NCBI RefSeq assembly: GCF_018143015.1
Contig: NC_054756.1
Span: 29,033,440-29,097,439 of the forward strand
DNA length: 64,000 bases
Reading direction: 5' to 3'
DNA from: Lytechinus variegatus
Taxonomy: Eukaryota; Echinodermata; Echinoidea; Temnopleuroida; Toxopneustidae
Under the pieces are notes generated by a model that saw nothing but the letters and a program-made list of their open reading frames with translations, did no database searches and was not told the origin of the DNA. Within the stretch, counting starts at the first letter, position 1. Each line of letters starts with the position of its first letter. This document shows positions 1-11,061 of the stretch, piece by piece. Position numbers and translations under genes: made by a program.

Positions 1-455
1 GAGATGTTGATGAGAACTTTCAGAGTGCAATAATGAGCATACATCAATTTAATTCATCAAACGTAGGGTAGGCGATGAGTACTGATGAGTCAGTAGAGTT
101 CGACCATGCTGTTCAAGAAAAAGTGGTCTAGAAGAACGAAAGGTTGACTTTCAGGTTTGGAGCGCTGGACCAGGAGTGGGCAACTGTCACCAAGACTCAC
201 AAATTTGATCTACAAAGGAAGTTGAGTCCACTGCTGTTTCACTGAGGCAGCAGGTGATCAATTCATGATTTCTAATGTTGCTCCCACAAAGAAAGAGGGT
301 TCACAAAGGCGTCTCCGATGTCAAGCCAAAACTCACAGAGCGCGGCCGAAGTCGAGACGATGTCCTTAATAATAAGTACTACAACTTGATTTAAATAGTT
401 GGGCCTAAATAGAGGAATCAAAGAAAACTAACAGGTTAGATAGCAAAAGAACATT

Positions 456-612
456 GACCCGTTTCATAAAGGACTTGCAACTGTTGTAACTTTGCCATAA
501 TGACAACTACCATGGCAACAGGGCTCAGCAGCAGATCAAAATTAAGGTTACCACGGTAGTTGCCACAATGGCAAAGTTACGAGAGTTGCAAGTCTTTTAT
601 AAGATGAGCCCC
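456..612. mobile_element. Short foldback element (MITE-like)
   Basis: Two arms of about 65 bases: GACTTGCAACTCTCGTAACT-type sequence appears inverted around a short centre (CTACCATGGCA on one side, its complement on the other). A partial relative sits at 51550-51670 in the flank of gene C. Confidence 0.6.
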
Positions 613-987
613 AGAGGGATGTCTATCAAAGAAATAAATTAGTCATACCGGACACCTACCAACAGGATCTATTGGTTTCCACTATTCTTTGAAAATTGAT
701 GATTCAATAATTATGTGACTAGCCAACACAATATTTAATTCAGAAAATATATACGTAAAAATAGCTTTAAAAATTATTTTATCTTAATGCTATGTATCAC
801 TATTGGTTGATATGATTATCACGTTGTTTAGAGTTCACCACAAACACTTCCTAATTTCTTTTTTCAGTCATGTTGTTTTCAATGTATATTCATTTGCATT
901 GATTTGTAGGGTTATTTTATATTTGTGTTATCATGTCCTCTCTTGTACAATTGAGTTGAGTTAACAATATATAGCTTAACAATATTT

Positions 988-1168
988 GGGGCTTTTCACA
1001 CGTGAATCTTGACGATTACTATGTAATCGTAAATGTGATTAGCGTTCGTGATTTTGATCATGTTCTATTTTGGCTTCACACGTGCTAAATAATCTTCGTT
1101 AGCAGGTTAGCCTTTTTTTCACTGGAATCATCATTCAAATTACGATTTATTCATCATGTGAAAGGGCG
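988..1168. mobile_element. Short element with CTTTCACACG-type inverted ends
   Basis: The left end GGGGCTTTTCACACGTGAAT matches the reverse complement of the right end, ATGTGAAAGGGCG. A second copy lies at 52666-52850. Related left ends occur at about 3501 (gene A intron 1) and 25752 (gene B intron 1). Confidence 0.5.
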
Positions 1169-2350
1169 GTTGGTCTCCACACATAAAGGTATACAAAATC
1201 AACTTTTCTGAAAGAGGGACTCTTCTTCCTCATGCTGTCAAAATATGGATTTTTCAAAGTCTAAGAAAAGACGAGATAAGGTGAGTTGTTGTAAGTGAAA
1301 ATCAACGACTTGTGGTTTATAACATCCCGCTGTTTGCACACTCACATCTGATATGGCATTTTGTTTCACTTTCATTCGTCGTTGTATGATTGTTTATAAT
1401 CTGGTTATTTTAGTACAAGTTTTGAAAGGTTTGGCTTACCAGTATAACAACAGGACTTAATGTTAATGGCGAGGCAGCGATGGGGTAAATGATGGGGGCT
1501 GCATATGACAACTCGAATACAATATCCTCTTATACATGTTATATGCAAGACTCGAAACCGATCGACGGTATGTTATTGGACTTAACGTTAAAGACATTTT
1601 GATAGAACTGGAGACGAATTAATTAGTGTGGCTGTGCATTAGGTACAAATACAAGGTTATTTCGGTTATTCGACCAAGCAAATCATCATCTCCACCATCA
1701 CCACCTCCATTGCCTTCACCTTCACCATTGCCCATCCCCACACGAATCATCTCCATCTTCATTATTCAAATCATACAGATACAATACCCTTCTGCTATAT
1801 TAATGCACAATTAATTTGATTAATTTTAACCTGGCATTTTCCTTTTATTCTTTCAAGCAATCTGCTTATGACAATCCTTCGGATTCCTTTCCTAATTTGG
1901 TAGTTTATCATGATATTTGTTTGTTTTGTATGAATGCGGAAGAAAAAAAAATAAATAAACATGTATCCATTATTTCGTTCTTTAAGTTCTTCTTTGATCC
2001 ATCTCTTAAATTGTCCCATTTTCTCGTATTTTTTCTTCTTTTTACATCCCCAGAAAATCACCCTTAATCTTTCCCATGTGATGCAATCCCTGCTTGCTAT
2101 AGAGATACTTTCAGTTTGCAATATATTTCCCATATCCTGCCAGGTTTTCATCTGCCAAGAAATCAAAGCACTTTAAGAAAAAAAAACATGAGAACAAGGA
2201 AGTGGTCAGCATTCGTTGAAGTGTTGTATCAAAGCAATACTTCGTATATTGAATCAATGCGAATTCATTTGTATACACCGAGCTCTTATGCGGTAACGAG
2301 AAACGTCAAGCTGTGCTAATTATCAAGCAGAAATCATCCTAACATTCATC

Positions 2351-2456
2351 ATGGCGAACCACATAATTCCTCGTTCTGTGACCGTGATAGTGCTAATGTT
2401 TATTTTGATGCCTGCATTTCTGCAAATGGCTTCAGTTCGAGCTGAAAGTGAACTTG
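2351..2456 (+). CDS. Gene A exon 1: signal peptide
   Basis: The ATG follows a leader that is nearly identical in front of all three genes (ends in cattcatc before ATGGCG). It encodes 35 residues plus one base, with a hydrophobic core and a likely cleavage after ASVRA. The exon ends in a strong donor, TTG|GTGAGT, in phase 1. Paralogous exons at 15321 and 56740 have the same length of 106 nt. Confidence 0.82.
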
Positions 2457-5400
2457 GTGAGTATATTTTCTAAAATTATCACGTTAAATGTAAAATGTAC
2501 CCTGCAATAAAAATGTCCCTGAATAGCCAGCTAGCAGCTATATTATAGTCAGTGCCAAAATCTGTAATAGATTCCCGACATGGCATCAGCGGATCAATGC
2601 ACTTCAATTATAGGTCAATGTGTCCACACTAGCAATAAATTATCCGAACAAGTAGGAGAGAACTCGGACAAGCGTGGTTTAGCGCTTGAATGTCATCAAA
2701 TTCGATATATATTCTTTTTTTTCCAAATTAGCTCGTAACAACCTAGCCAGTAAATGCAAATAAATTCAGTCGATAGCTCCTTTATTTCATGTAATACTGC
2801 TTTGTTCTGATTCATTATGATTGTTATTTTTTTATTGTGTTTGATTTCGATTTTATTTTTGTAAGTGTGTAATCATTTTATAGATCAATAAAAACTTAAT
2901 GAAAAAAATAATAAATTCAGTCGATGATTGTCACTACATGCATTCATTTTGGATTCGTGTTTTGTGAGACTTCTCAGAATGGTATAGAAAAAGCAATTTA
3001 ACAAGTTTGAACGAATATTCTACGAACATGACGATTTACGAACGAGCGCAATATTGCGATACGGGATGATGTTGTACATCAATTTTCAGAAGAAAGCCCG
3101 GATTGGGATTTTGACAATTTTCTATGTATTATCATAGAAATATCACCTCTATTTATCTCCTTGGTTTTAAGGAATATACCCTGATAATGCACATTGGGGT
3201 GGCGCAATCACTTTTTATTTACTGTACATTTTATTTCAGAGATGAAATAAAAAGCTTTGGCCCATTTTGACTTTCTGAATTATAAAGCAAAATAAAGTAA
3301 GAGGATGACCCAGGGAGTAGATAGACAGGGGGCGATTTTTTTCCGTCAGTACTTGTGCACCCGACACAAGAGGGAAGGGAATGTGTTGAAATGTCTGAAT
3401 ACTTAGAACTTGTCCTACAACCATAAAAGCGAAGAAGTCTTTGTATTTTTACTGAATATAGCATTTCATTTCATAATGTTACATAAGTAGGTTGTTCATT
3501 GGGTCTTCTCACGCACGAATCTTAAATCATCATTTTAATGATGATTGTGATACGTCTTTAGAATCATCTTACCTTTTACACGCTCACTCGAAAACTGATT
3601 TGAATCTTTGTGACTTGTCAATCAAGACACTGCATCGCAAATATAAACTACGATGAGTCAATGACAAATGACGGTCATCCAAACCATCGTATCCATTATG
3701 ATGGTTGAAAACCCATTTCAGAGAAAATCGACTTCAAAGTTTACAACAATTTTCACATTTAGTTCTCCAGCCTTATAACATATTCATTGCTAGAAAAATG
3801 CACGGTTGGAAAGACCAAGAAAATTGCTTGACAATGGTATCCTTATTTTTGCAATAAACCAATGATTATAGAAAATATCGCAAACGAGCTCCGTGCTTGT
3901 AATTTCGGTTTGAGCGGTTTAGAATTCCCGTGTTTAAAAACGCAAAAGGGAATAACCCTGACCGCGATTTCAATGCGCGGTCAGTCTAAACGTCGTATCG
4001 CTTTTCACGTGCAAAGTCAATGCAGTGCGGATGGCAGATACGACAGTTTGGTTGACCGCGTGCACTGAACTCGCGGTCAGTCAAAACGTCGTATCGCTCT
4101 GCTACAGTACACGTTTCCAATGGGCTTTGCGCATTTTATTAAAAAAATGTATGGTATCACCGTAAAAATTCCATCATATCTCAGACTCTGAAATAAATTG
4201 CTGCCTGGAAATTCATTTATGAAAAGAATGGGACTGTTACATTCATTTTCTCCAAAAATCTCTGAATCAAATTTTTCACCAAAATTGACTGATACGTTCG
4301 GATGAACGCTGACGAGTATAGTTGCTCACAGACTTTCATTCTCATTTAATATTACTGTTCCCATTTTAATATCTTTCTTTTGATCCACCTAAGGACCTGG
4401 ATTTGTAGGATGTTACCCCGTTGGACCTAAATGGCAAGAGTTTCTTGACAAAGATGACGCGGTTGTTGAAAGTGTGGAAGGTTGTGTACTTCACTGTAGG
4501 GAATTCGAGTATGCTACCATCACTGCTGGGAGAAGCTGCTACTGCAGTGACGGTTTCAAAGGTATCACAAGAGCGGATGATGAACGCTGCAACGTCAGAT
4601 GTGACGGCAATCCTTGCCAAATATGTGGAGAACGCACACACTACTCAGGTTCCTAGTTTTAACCATATTCAAGGCATTATTTTACGTTACGATTTTGCAG
4701 GCTTCTCCCTCCCCTATTCATTTTCAAAGGAGGAGATAAGCATGGAATGAAAAAAGACGGATTTTTTGGGGGAGGGACTAAATAGGTATAGGTATTTGCG
4801 GTGTTCATTCTTCTATTATTCAGTTTTTATAGTAAAAAAATAAAAACAAATGATGCAAACAATTTGACAGTGTTCACAATCGGGACAGGTAAACACCCCA
4901 TCTGTTTTTAGGATGTAGGCTTTCGTAGTCCAGACAAGACTTAGATCACGTAGATGAAATTGCGAGTTGGTTTGAGATTAAAAGTCAGATTCCCTCTACA
5001 TGTATGTTAGCTTTGGGGAAGAGGGCTTCTATAAAATGTACATGAAAGTCCAATCTGGACTAGGGTTTGCATTAATCAAAACCATGATAAAGCATATTGG
5101 AACACATGACATTGATGGTGTCATCCTCTCCTGGAATACTAACATGATTCACCCTTCCCTTTTTCGAAAATATTCCAAATTATGTTAAAAAATATGCAGC
5201 TTCAGTTTATAATACTTATATATCACACAAAACTGGCATCTAACCAAAGTCCCAATCAACATAAATTCCATTTTCGTATTTCCAGTTTACAACACAACTG
5301 AGATTCTGAAAAGAATGCCTTTCAATGGCGGATTGTCATGCTCTCAATTTAACGGCTCTTCCAAATACGTCTACGCAGAATGTATGGTCCCTACGTTGCT

Positions 5401-8400
5401 GACCACTACAATGGAACCTTACGAGATCCCTTCTACCATGCCTACGCGTTTTCCTACTACCCAAATCGGTAAGATATGGGATGTTTGTCTAAAGGGACAG
5501 AGATATGCTATAAAAAAATTACCACAAGCAGTTACCAAGCTGAATGGAATAGTTGCGAACGAACGTATTGTTGACAGCAAAATCCGTCGGTCTTTCCGCG
5601 CCAAACAAATGCACCAAAATTAACCCCAGAACGAAATTTGCAGGGGGCAGTAGTTAATGAGACAAGCTATCCCATCCACCCTGATACCTACATGGCATAA
5701 AAAGTAAAAAACATAATTTGATACCCCTTCGAAAAAATGCTCAGCTATCACGGTCATGAAGTTAGATAGTGCACAACCCAAAAGATGCTCCCAGAAAACT
5801 TTCCACAAATAAGTTGATTATCAAAAAATAGTTAGTTCATGTAATAGACATGAATTCTACCGTTATTGGCCTAACGATTAAGAGTAAACTAAAAATGGTT
5901 ATTATCAACAGTATTTCCCCCAAACAACAACACCAGTCCTGGGTTCCTCAAACAGATCCCTCGTCGGCGCTTTCGTTCAATGTTGGTGCGTAATAGCCTA
6001 CTTTCACTTGTGGTGAAGTTTTTCTTCGTAGCAGTATGCAGTTTGAACTTTGGTATTTGATTTTCCCAGACGACTTTTGCAGAAATTATTTTTCAGCATA
6101 ACAGAGGGACTCAGAAAAATAAAAGGCTCATCAGCAAGTTGCCTTGTCTGAAGTACGAACATTAAAATGGTGTGCCCTTTTAATGTTCTTCTTCCTTCAT
6201 ATTTTGGTATCATTTGCATATAGATCTTTGCAAGTCTGACTGACTACGAGAAAATATTTTTTCTTCAAAAGGTCGTAAAATCATGCATACAAAGAATCCA
6301 TTTGAAAATTGTATCCAAATTTCCAGGGAGAATAACACTACCATTGCATATCAATGAATCATACTTCAGAGAAGTCAACTTCAACCTGATGGGACAATTT
6401 TTCTTACCCATTCTGACAACAAAACCCATTTATAACTCTTTGTGAGAAGATACTGCAATAATTTCTATTCCAGAAGGTATTATCAACGAGAATTGCACAA
6501 ATACTACATGTATAATAATTAACTGCCACGTTGATGCCACAGTCAGATCAACCAAGCTAATAAAACTGATTGACTGTTCTGTCATTCGAAACTACGCGAC
6601 AGCTTTGTCATCTTGTTTAGGACTTGATGGTGTAACTTGGAGCCTGTTTAACATAGACGAATACGAGATATATATCTGATATTTTATTCATTTGGATTTT
6701 TCCTTTCAGTTAAGAAATGACTTAAAGACACTCTTTTAAAGTTAAAATATCACTTTTATCATACTTTTTTTTCCTTTCATTATATCTCTCATTCGGACTT
6801 ACAGATCATGAGATTAGGCCTAGTTGCAGTGAAGAGCTGGTCAAGCAATGCTGTCACTCATCATACTCACGTAATGATATTCTCTTACATACCACAATGG
6901 CGTAGGAAATGGTCCACTACCATTTTTTCCTTTTAGAAGTGAACAAAAAAGATAAAATAAAGTGGGTTAAAAGAGAGAGAAAGACATGGAAGAGTATTCA
7001 CGATGCGTCTCACAAAAAACGAAAAGATTTTTTTTCAGTACAAAATCCCAAATACAATAAAAAAATTGCCTATATTTGTAAAGCTTGGAGTGTCCTAAAT
7101 CAGTAAGACACGTGTAAGTGAGCACAAAAAAAGGAGAAAGGATGTTAAAAAGTCATTTCGGGGGCGGTATCTGAATTACAAAATTAAAATCACGCTTCTA
7201 GAAAGTTTCATATCATCTGTTAAGCCTCAATTACAGAAATCGGAAAAGAAATAACAAAGTTCTATTTATTTTAAATGAGGCTGGAATTCCAATAATTTCA
7301 TAAAATGAAAAGTTTTAAAGGCTAGCTTTAAGATTTGCTGGACACTACGTTTTGTTGACAATCTGCCATGCATAAAGTATTTTGTAAACAGTGCAATAGC
7401 TTTATTGGGAAGCCAGTGAAATCACGTAATGAAATTATGTAAATAAAAAATACTGTATAAAGAAACAGAACTTTATTTTCCTACCATTTTCCGTAATTGA
7501 GGTATCAAATTAAAATGCAGATATAAGTTTTAGGCGTGTATTTTCTTTTTTTTTTAATCAGATACCCCGTCAAATGACTTTTGGAATTCTTTTTACATTG
7601 TTTTACTCAGCATGCGTGAATTAGAAATCTTCTATTTTTCCAGCTTAAAGAAGAGACTCTTAGCTTTACAATGATAGCTCATTTTGTCTATTGTATTCAT
7701 GATTAAGCTATAATCATTTATTGCTAAGTCTTGGTTTACATATTTTTTTTTAGGAGCCCAACATATATCATACGAGTACTAATTAGAAAATGTTCCGCAC
7801 CTGCTCCGATCCCTGTAAACATAACACGATTTTGGCTCTGGACTTTGTAATATTAAGTTTTCTTGATCAGTCACACCAACGAAACTATATCCAAATGAAC
7901 CGGCGGTATGACATTAACAATAATGTAATCGATTTGGTTCGTTTGGAGTCAGTTTCAAAGGTGTGGCTTTGGCATAATACCATGAACAACATTTTGAAAA
8001 GTACAACTCTACAGATGTGTGGAGATGGTACTTAACATGAACTTTGTTGGATTGGGGTTTTTTGCTGTACTTTAAGTTAAAAATAACAAACAGAGAGAAA
8101 CACGGTTCTTCCATTTTCACGTTAATCAGACCTCATAACCAATAGTATTAAATAAAAAGAATTAGGTATTTGATTGTGTCTCAACACACGTTCGTGGAAG
8201 TTCAATTATAATCACCAGTCAAATGTATTTTTTAACCATCACTCCCTTATCTAAGCTCATTATGAATTTGTGTTTTGTTTTTCTAAAACATCTGTATAGT
8301 CGTTCGATCTTATAATTTGATCAAGGCGGGGATATTTACTTGGGATCCATTTGTGTGGGGGTGAAAATATCCAAGTGAAGATATATTGAAAAACAACTTT

Positions 8401-10313
8401 GAAAAGTGTAAAGTGAACAAAGAGAAAAATCAGAGATTTACGGAGATTTAAACGTATTCAAAACAAGAAAGAGATTTTGATAGTAGATGTATGCATACTA
8501 CATTGCTCTCACAAACATATCTGTATCACATGTGTAAAATGATTGGCGAAAATTTGCATCATTCTTATTAAGGGTTGATTATATATTGCATAGTTTGACA
8601 GATAACGTATTTATTGTTCATTTTAGTTTGGTTACGAATCGTCATTGATGTGGCGGTGATGCTCCTCGTTCTATTCCTCATCATACTGAGCTTCATGTAA
8701 GTATAACCACTATGTTTACGCCCTGAGTGTAACACACCGGTACATGTCGGAAGGGATTGAAGTTAAATACATAAATTGCTTACCAGTCGTGCAATGAGAC
8801 AAAATCAAAATCAGACATTTTTCTAGGGGTCCATTGCCCCATTGTCCCCTTTCGTTCACACCTTTTTTTCTTAGAATACCTTCGGGCTTCTACTTAACCT
8901 CCTAGGAGCCATGAAAGCTTGGGAACCCCCCCCCCCCAAGAAAAAAGGTATCTAGTCCAAGTTTTCTAATGTCCGTTTCTAAAAGATAACATTCCCTCAG
9001 TCCTTCCTCTTTGGTAAATCTAACGACATGACAAGGGTCCATGTCATCAAAATTAGTGCAGCACATCTTATAATAAAATAATACACGTTTTGGCCAAACC
9101 TTTCTCTATTTGCAGAGTTGTTCGTTTTTGGAGGAACCGTCAAAGGGGCATGTTTGATGAATGGCAACCTCGCAGCATTCATCAAAGAAGAGGAAACGAG
9201 TCTAGAATCCCAAGGTCAGGTGGTGATCTTATGAACAGGAATCACAGCTATCGCAATCTCTCGGGATCCAGTACCCTTGATCGTGGGCTGGAATCTATCG
9301 ATCAAGAATATGCTTCTATAACAGCCCAAGGACCGGCAACAACGGTTTGCTCATTCGATGGCGAGATCGGAAATCAGTATGGTTCGATACCAGATTCAGC
9401 TAAAGGTGCAATGGCTTCAGAGACATGTCAATCAAATACGCCACTCAACATTCGCAAATGTAATTCTGGTGAAGGGGAAAGCTCTGATCCTGATCTTCGC
9501 ATGGCTTGTGACCAAACGGGTAATCGACATGCGCGGTCAGATCTGAAAAGTAAGCCAAACCCTGTTGTTAAGCCAAGACAGAAGGGACATTTCGAGGATT
9601 CTAAAGTTGAAAAGAATTCCTCTGGCAAGACAAAACGGAAATCTTTGTTCGAGCACCTCCCAAAACTTCCAAGTTCGCGAAAGCCTTCTAAGTGTGATGG
9701 CACTTCTGTAAAAAGTCCTATACAAACCATCGACAGACCAGCGGGTGCCCTATGTGGGACAGAAGATAAAGCAAATAGCAACGTGACCGAGTTACTCGAT
9801 AGATGTATAGTTTCTACCGCTGAAAAGTTTCTTGAAGATCCCAAGTCAAACACCATGCCACATGACATCTATGCACTTCCCGATAAGTCTAGATATGGCC
9901 CATCAAAGAAGAAGTCCTGTACCATGCAAGGGGGATGTTCTGTTGATATCGAACTCCAAGCATCTAATGAAGGGTATGGAAGATTTAATAGGCTCTTCAA
10001 ATTTGGAACCAGCGGTAAAAGCGAGCAAAGGCAAGATGAAGATTCGTCATCACCCGAGGAATATTCGCTTCTTAAGCCCGAACTGAAGACATCGGACTAT
10101 GACAAGCTGGCACACGGGAATGACAATGACGGGCCCGCTTCCACTGACCCAACGTATAATATTGTCGGAGATGACCCAGGAAGTGCGTTTGAAACCGGCG
10201 AGGTCCTATACGCAGCAGTGGATGATGATGAGTATGCGTTGGTTGGAGAAGGGACACCCAATGCCGGCCAAAACGGAGACTACGAGATGGTCGCACATGG
10301 TCAGATAGAATGA
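2351..10313 (+). CDS. WSC-domain single-pass membrane protein, gene A (multi-exon)
   Basis: Proposed coding exons are 2351-2456, 4394-4648, 5286-5468, 6805-6870, 8627-8696 and 9116-10313, 1878 nt in all, giving 625 aa plus stop. Every junction is GT-AG and the reading frame stays open throughout. Order of parts: signal peptide (residues 1 to about 31), WSC domain (about 37-120), two-cysteine segment with Thr/Pro stalk (121-181), short [10 protein letters not shown] segment (182-203), transmembrane helix (about 208-229) and a cytoplasmic tail to 625. WSC domains are known as cysteine-rich, putative carbohydrate-binding modules in polycystin-1 and yeast wall sensors. A cell-surface receptor role is inferred from the layout and the tyrosine motifs in the tail. 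Genes B and C on the same strand share the plan. An optional extra exon at 6474-6509 would add 12 residues. The specific ligand is unknown. Confidence 0.8.
2775..2909 (+). mobile_element. 135-bp retroposed insertion with 16-bp target-site duplication
   Basis: The insert ends GATCAATAAAAACTTAATG plus an A-rich tail and is flanked on both sides by AATAAATTCAGTCGAT (2759-2774 and 2910-2925). The equivalent place in gene B (about 15892) has that sequence once. The tail and the long duplication show target-primed retrotransposition; it looks like a 5'-truncated LINE 3' end. Confidence 0.8.
4394..4648 (+). CDS. Gene A exon 2: WSC domain
   Basis: 255 nt, phase 1 at both ends, acceptor CCTAAG and donor CTCAG|GTTCCT. 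It begins [11 protein letters not shown] and holds the WSC cysteine pattern: GCY, EGC, LHC, SCYC, RCN, RCD, NPC, QICG. The nearby residues CYC, CDGN and ICG are typical of the family. There are nine cysteines against the usual eight; the extra one lies in NPCQICG. Gene B's copy (26242-26496) has the same length. Confidence 0.85.
5286..5468 (+). CDS. Gene A exon 3: two-cysteine segment and Thr/Pro stalk
   Basis: 183 nt, phase 1 at both ends, acceptor TATTTCCAG and donor ATCG|GTAAGA. It encodes VYNTTEILKRM, then LSC and YAEC cysteines, then a stretch rich in Thr and Pro (TTTMEPYEIPSTMP, FPTTQ) that looks like an O-glycosylated stalk. NTT and NGSS are candidate N-glycosylation sites. I recognise no named domain. 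The exon is conserved in B (29155) and present twice in C. Confidence 0.78.
6474..6509 (+). CDS. Possible optional exon of gene A (12 codons)
   Basis: The acceptor TTCTATTCCAG at 6463-6473 is followed by a reading NEN-CTNTT and a weak donor ACAT|GTATAA. Length 36 nt, so phase 1 is preserved. Gene B has the matching acceptor and a 45-nt phase-preserving equivalent at 30358-30402. If the donor is ignored the frame runs open to a stop at about 6680. It may be a cassette exon, a longer alternative terminal exon, or chance. Confidence 0.3.
6805..6870 (+). CDS. Gene A exon 4: [10 protein letters not shown] juxtamembrane segment
   Basis: 66 nt, phase 1 kept. Acceptor GGACTTACAG, donor CTCAC|GTAATG. 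It reads [20 protein letters not shown], with three cysteines just outside the membrane. The segment [11 protein letters not shown] is conserved in gene B at 30709-30768, whereas the residues before it differ, which supports real coding. Confidence 0.7.
7108..7621. mobile_element. Long foldback element in intron 4 of gene A
   Basis: Inverted arms of about 200 bases (CGGTATCTGAATT on the left and its inverse before CCCGTCAAATGACTTTT on the right). The element at 12437-12964 is a better preserved copy; the right arm alone is seen at about 30950-31060 in gene B. Confidence 0.6.
8627..8696 (+). CDS. Gene A exon 5: transmembrane helix
   Basis: 70 nt, entering in phase 1 and leaving in phase 2. 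Acceptor TTCATTTTAG, donor TTCAT|GTAAGT. It encodes LWLRIVID followed by [15 protein letters not shown]. The Asp after RIVI is replaced by Glu in gene B, so an acidic residue is kept at the outer edge of the helix. The exon in B is one codon shorter. Confidence 0.75.
9116..10313 (+). CDS. Gene A exon 6: cytoplasmic tail with a tyrosine-motif array
   Basis: The acceptor TCTATTTGCAG is followed by an open frame of 1198 nt to TGA at 10311-10313, completing residue 227 and encoding 228-625. The first residues VVRFWRNRQRG form a basic stop-transfer. Twelve tyrosines fall at 272, 292, 315, 479, 487, 514, 543, 555, 574, 592, 600 and 616. Nine fit Y-x-x-I/L/V: YRNL, YASI, YGSI, YSLL, YDKL, YNIV, YAAV, YALV and YEMV. 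YSLL and YDKL are separated by eight residues, which is ITAM spacing, and acidic residues precede them. The middle is Lys/Ser/Pro-rich and probably disordered. No kinase or other catalytic domain is visible. The first ATG of this open frame (9090) lies in the intron and is not the start. Confidence 0.8.
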
Positions 10314-10739
10314 AAGAAAAAAAGGAAGAATATTCATGATGGCGCTATTGAATATGATGTCATGTCACGAATAAGTGTATTGTGTATAGTGTTGACTTCG
10401 ATAGCTGGGAATTTCCCTATAATGTGTGATGGGCTGCCTAGCATTTAGTAAAAATAATACGAAGATACAGAACAAAGGGAGCAAGGGAAGGAGTCGGAGA
10501 TTAAAACAAGAGTAGGAAGGAGAGAAGAAGGGGAGGAGGGATAAGCAGACGAGACAGACAAAGACTGGCAGATACATAACTGTGAAGAGTATAAGAAGAA
10601 GAGGAAGAGATGGAAACAAAACGGAATAAGGGATATCATAATGTAAAAAAGGGGGAAGGATAAGAATATGATATAAAATGGAGGACATCATGAACAATAC
10701 CATGTGCACTGTAAAAAAAAAATCACAAAATCATATGAA

Positions 10740-10745
10740 AATAAA
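10740..10745 (+). terminator. Candidate polyadenylation signal of gene A
   Basis: AATAAA lies 427 bases after the stop codon. The 3' UTR upstream is purine-rich. No transcript evidence is available. Confidence 0.4.
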
Positions 10746-11061
10746 AATATCATGGCACGCATACCTTCTTTGCATATGAAGGTTGTTGACTCCATTAAAT
10801 GTTGCACCATCAAAATTGAGTGGAAATCAGTTTAACTCTGCCAATCACCACGTCTGCACTGTAGTACTGGGCATTGGGAAATTCGGAATTTTTAATACAT
10901 TTGACACGACATCGACTGGCAACGTGGATCAACATTTGAGAAGCAAACATTGTTCAATTTGATATTGTTAATAATGCGATTAATTTGTTTTTAGATAAGC
11001 GCGTGAGGAGCGTTCGAATTCTCACGTATAGTCCACATGCTGGGCCTTCAAGATTTTGTTT

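Larger units (their letters stand above)
1..2350 (+). repeat. 5' flank of gene A, segmentally duplicated upstream of B and C
   Basis: The start matches 51474 onward (gatgttgatgagaactttc), and 61-270 matches 13330-13610. Bases 1620-2350 match 14560-15320 and 56030-56739 up to the ATG. It includes two foldback elements and a TCATCATCTCCACCATCACC tract. The similarity extends well beyond a core promoter, so this is segmental duplication, though shared regulation is plausible. Confidence 0.75.

Noticed and set aside
1795..2166. Minus-strand open frame of 123 aa upstream of gene A
   Set aside because: It lies in the duplicated flank; the matching flanks of B and C differ by small indels that do not keep this frame.
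6474..6682. Longer open frame continuing from the optional exon to TGA at about 6680, faintly like a reverse-transcriptase tail
   Set aside because: Gene B has a stop shortly after the matching acceptor and the similarity is too weak; only the short phase-preserving version is kept, at low confidence.
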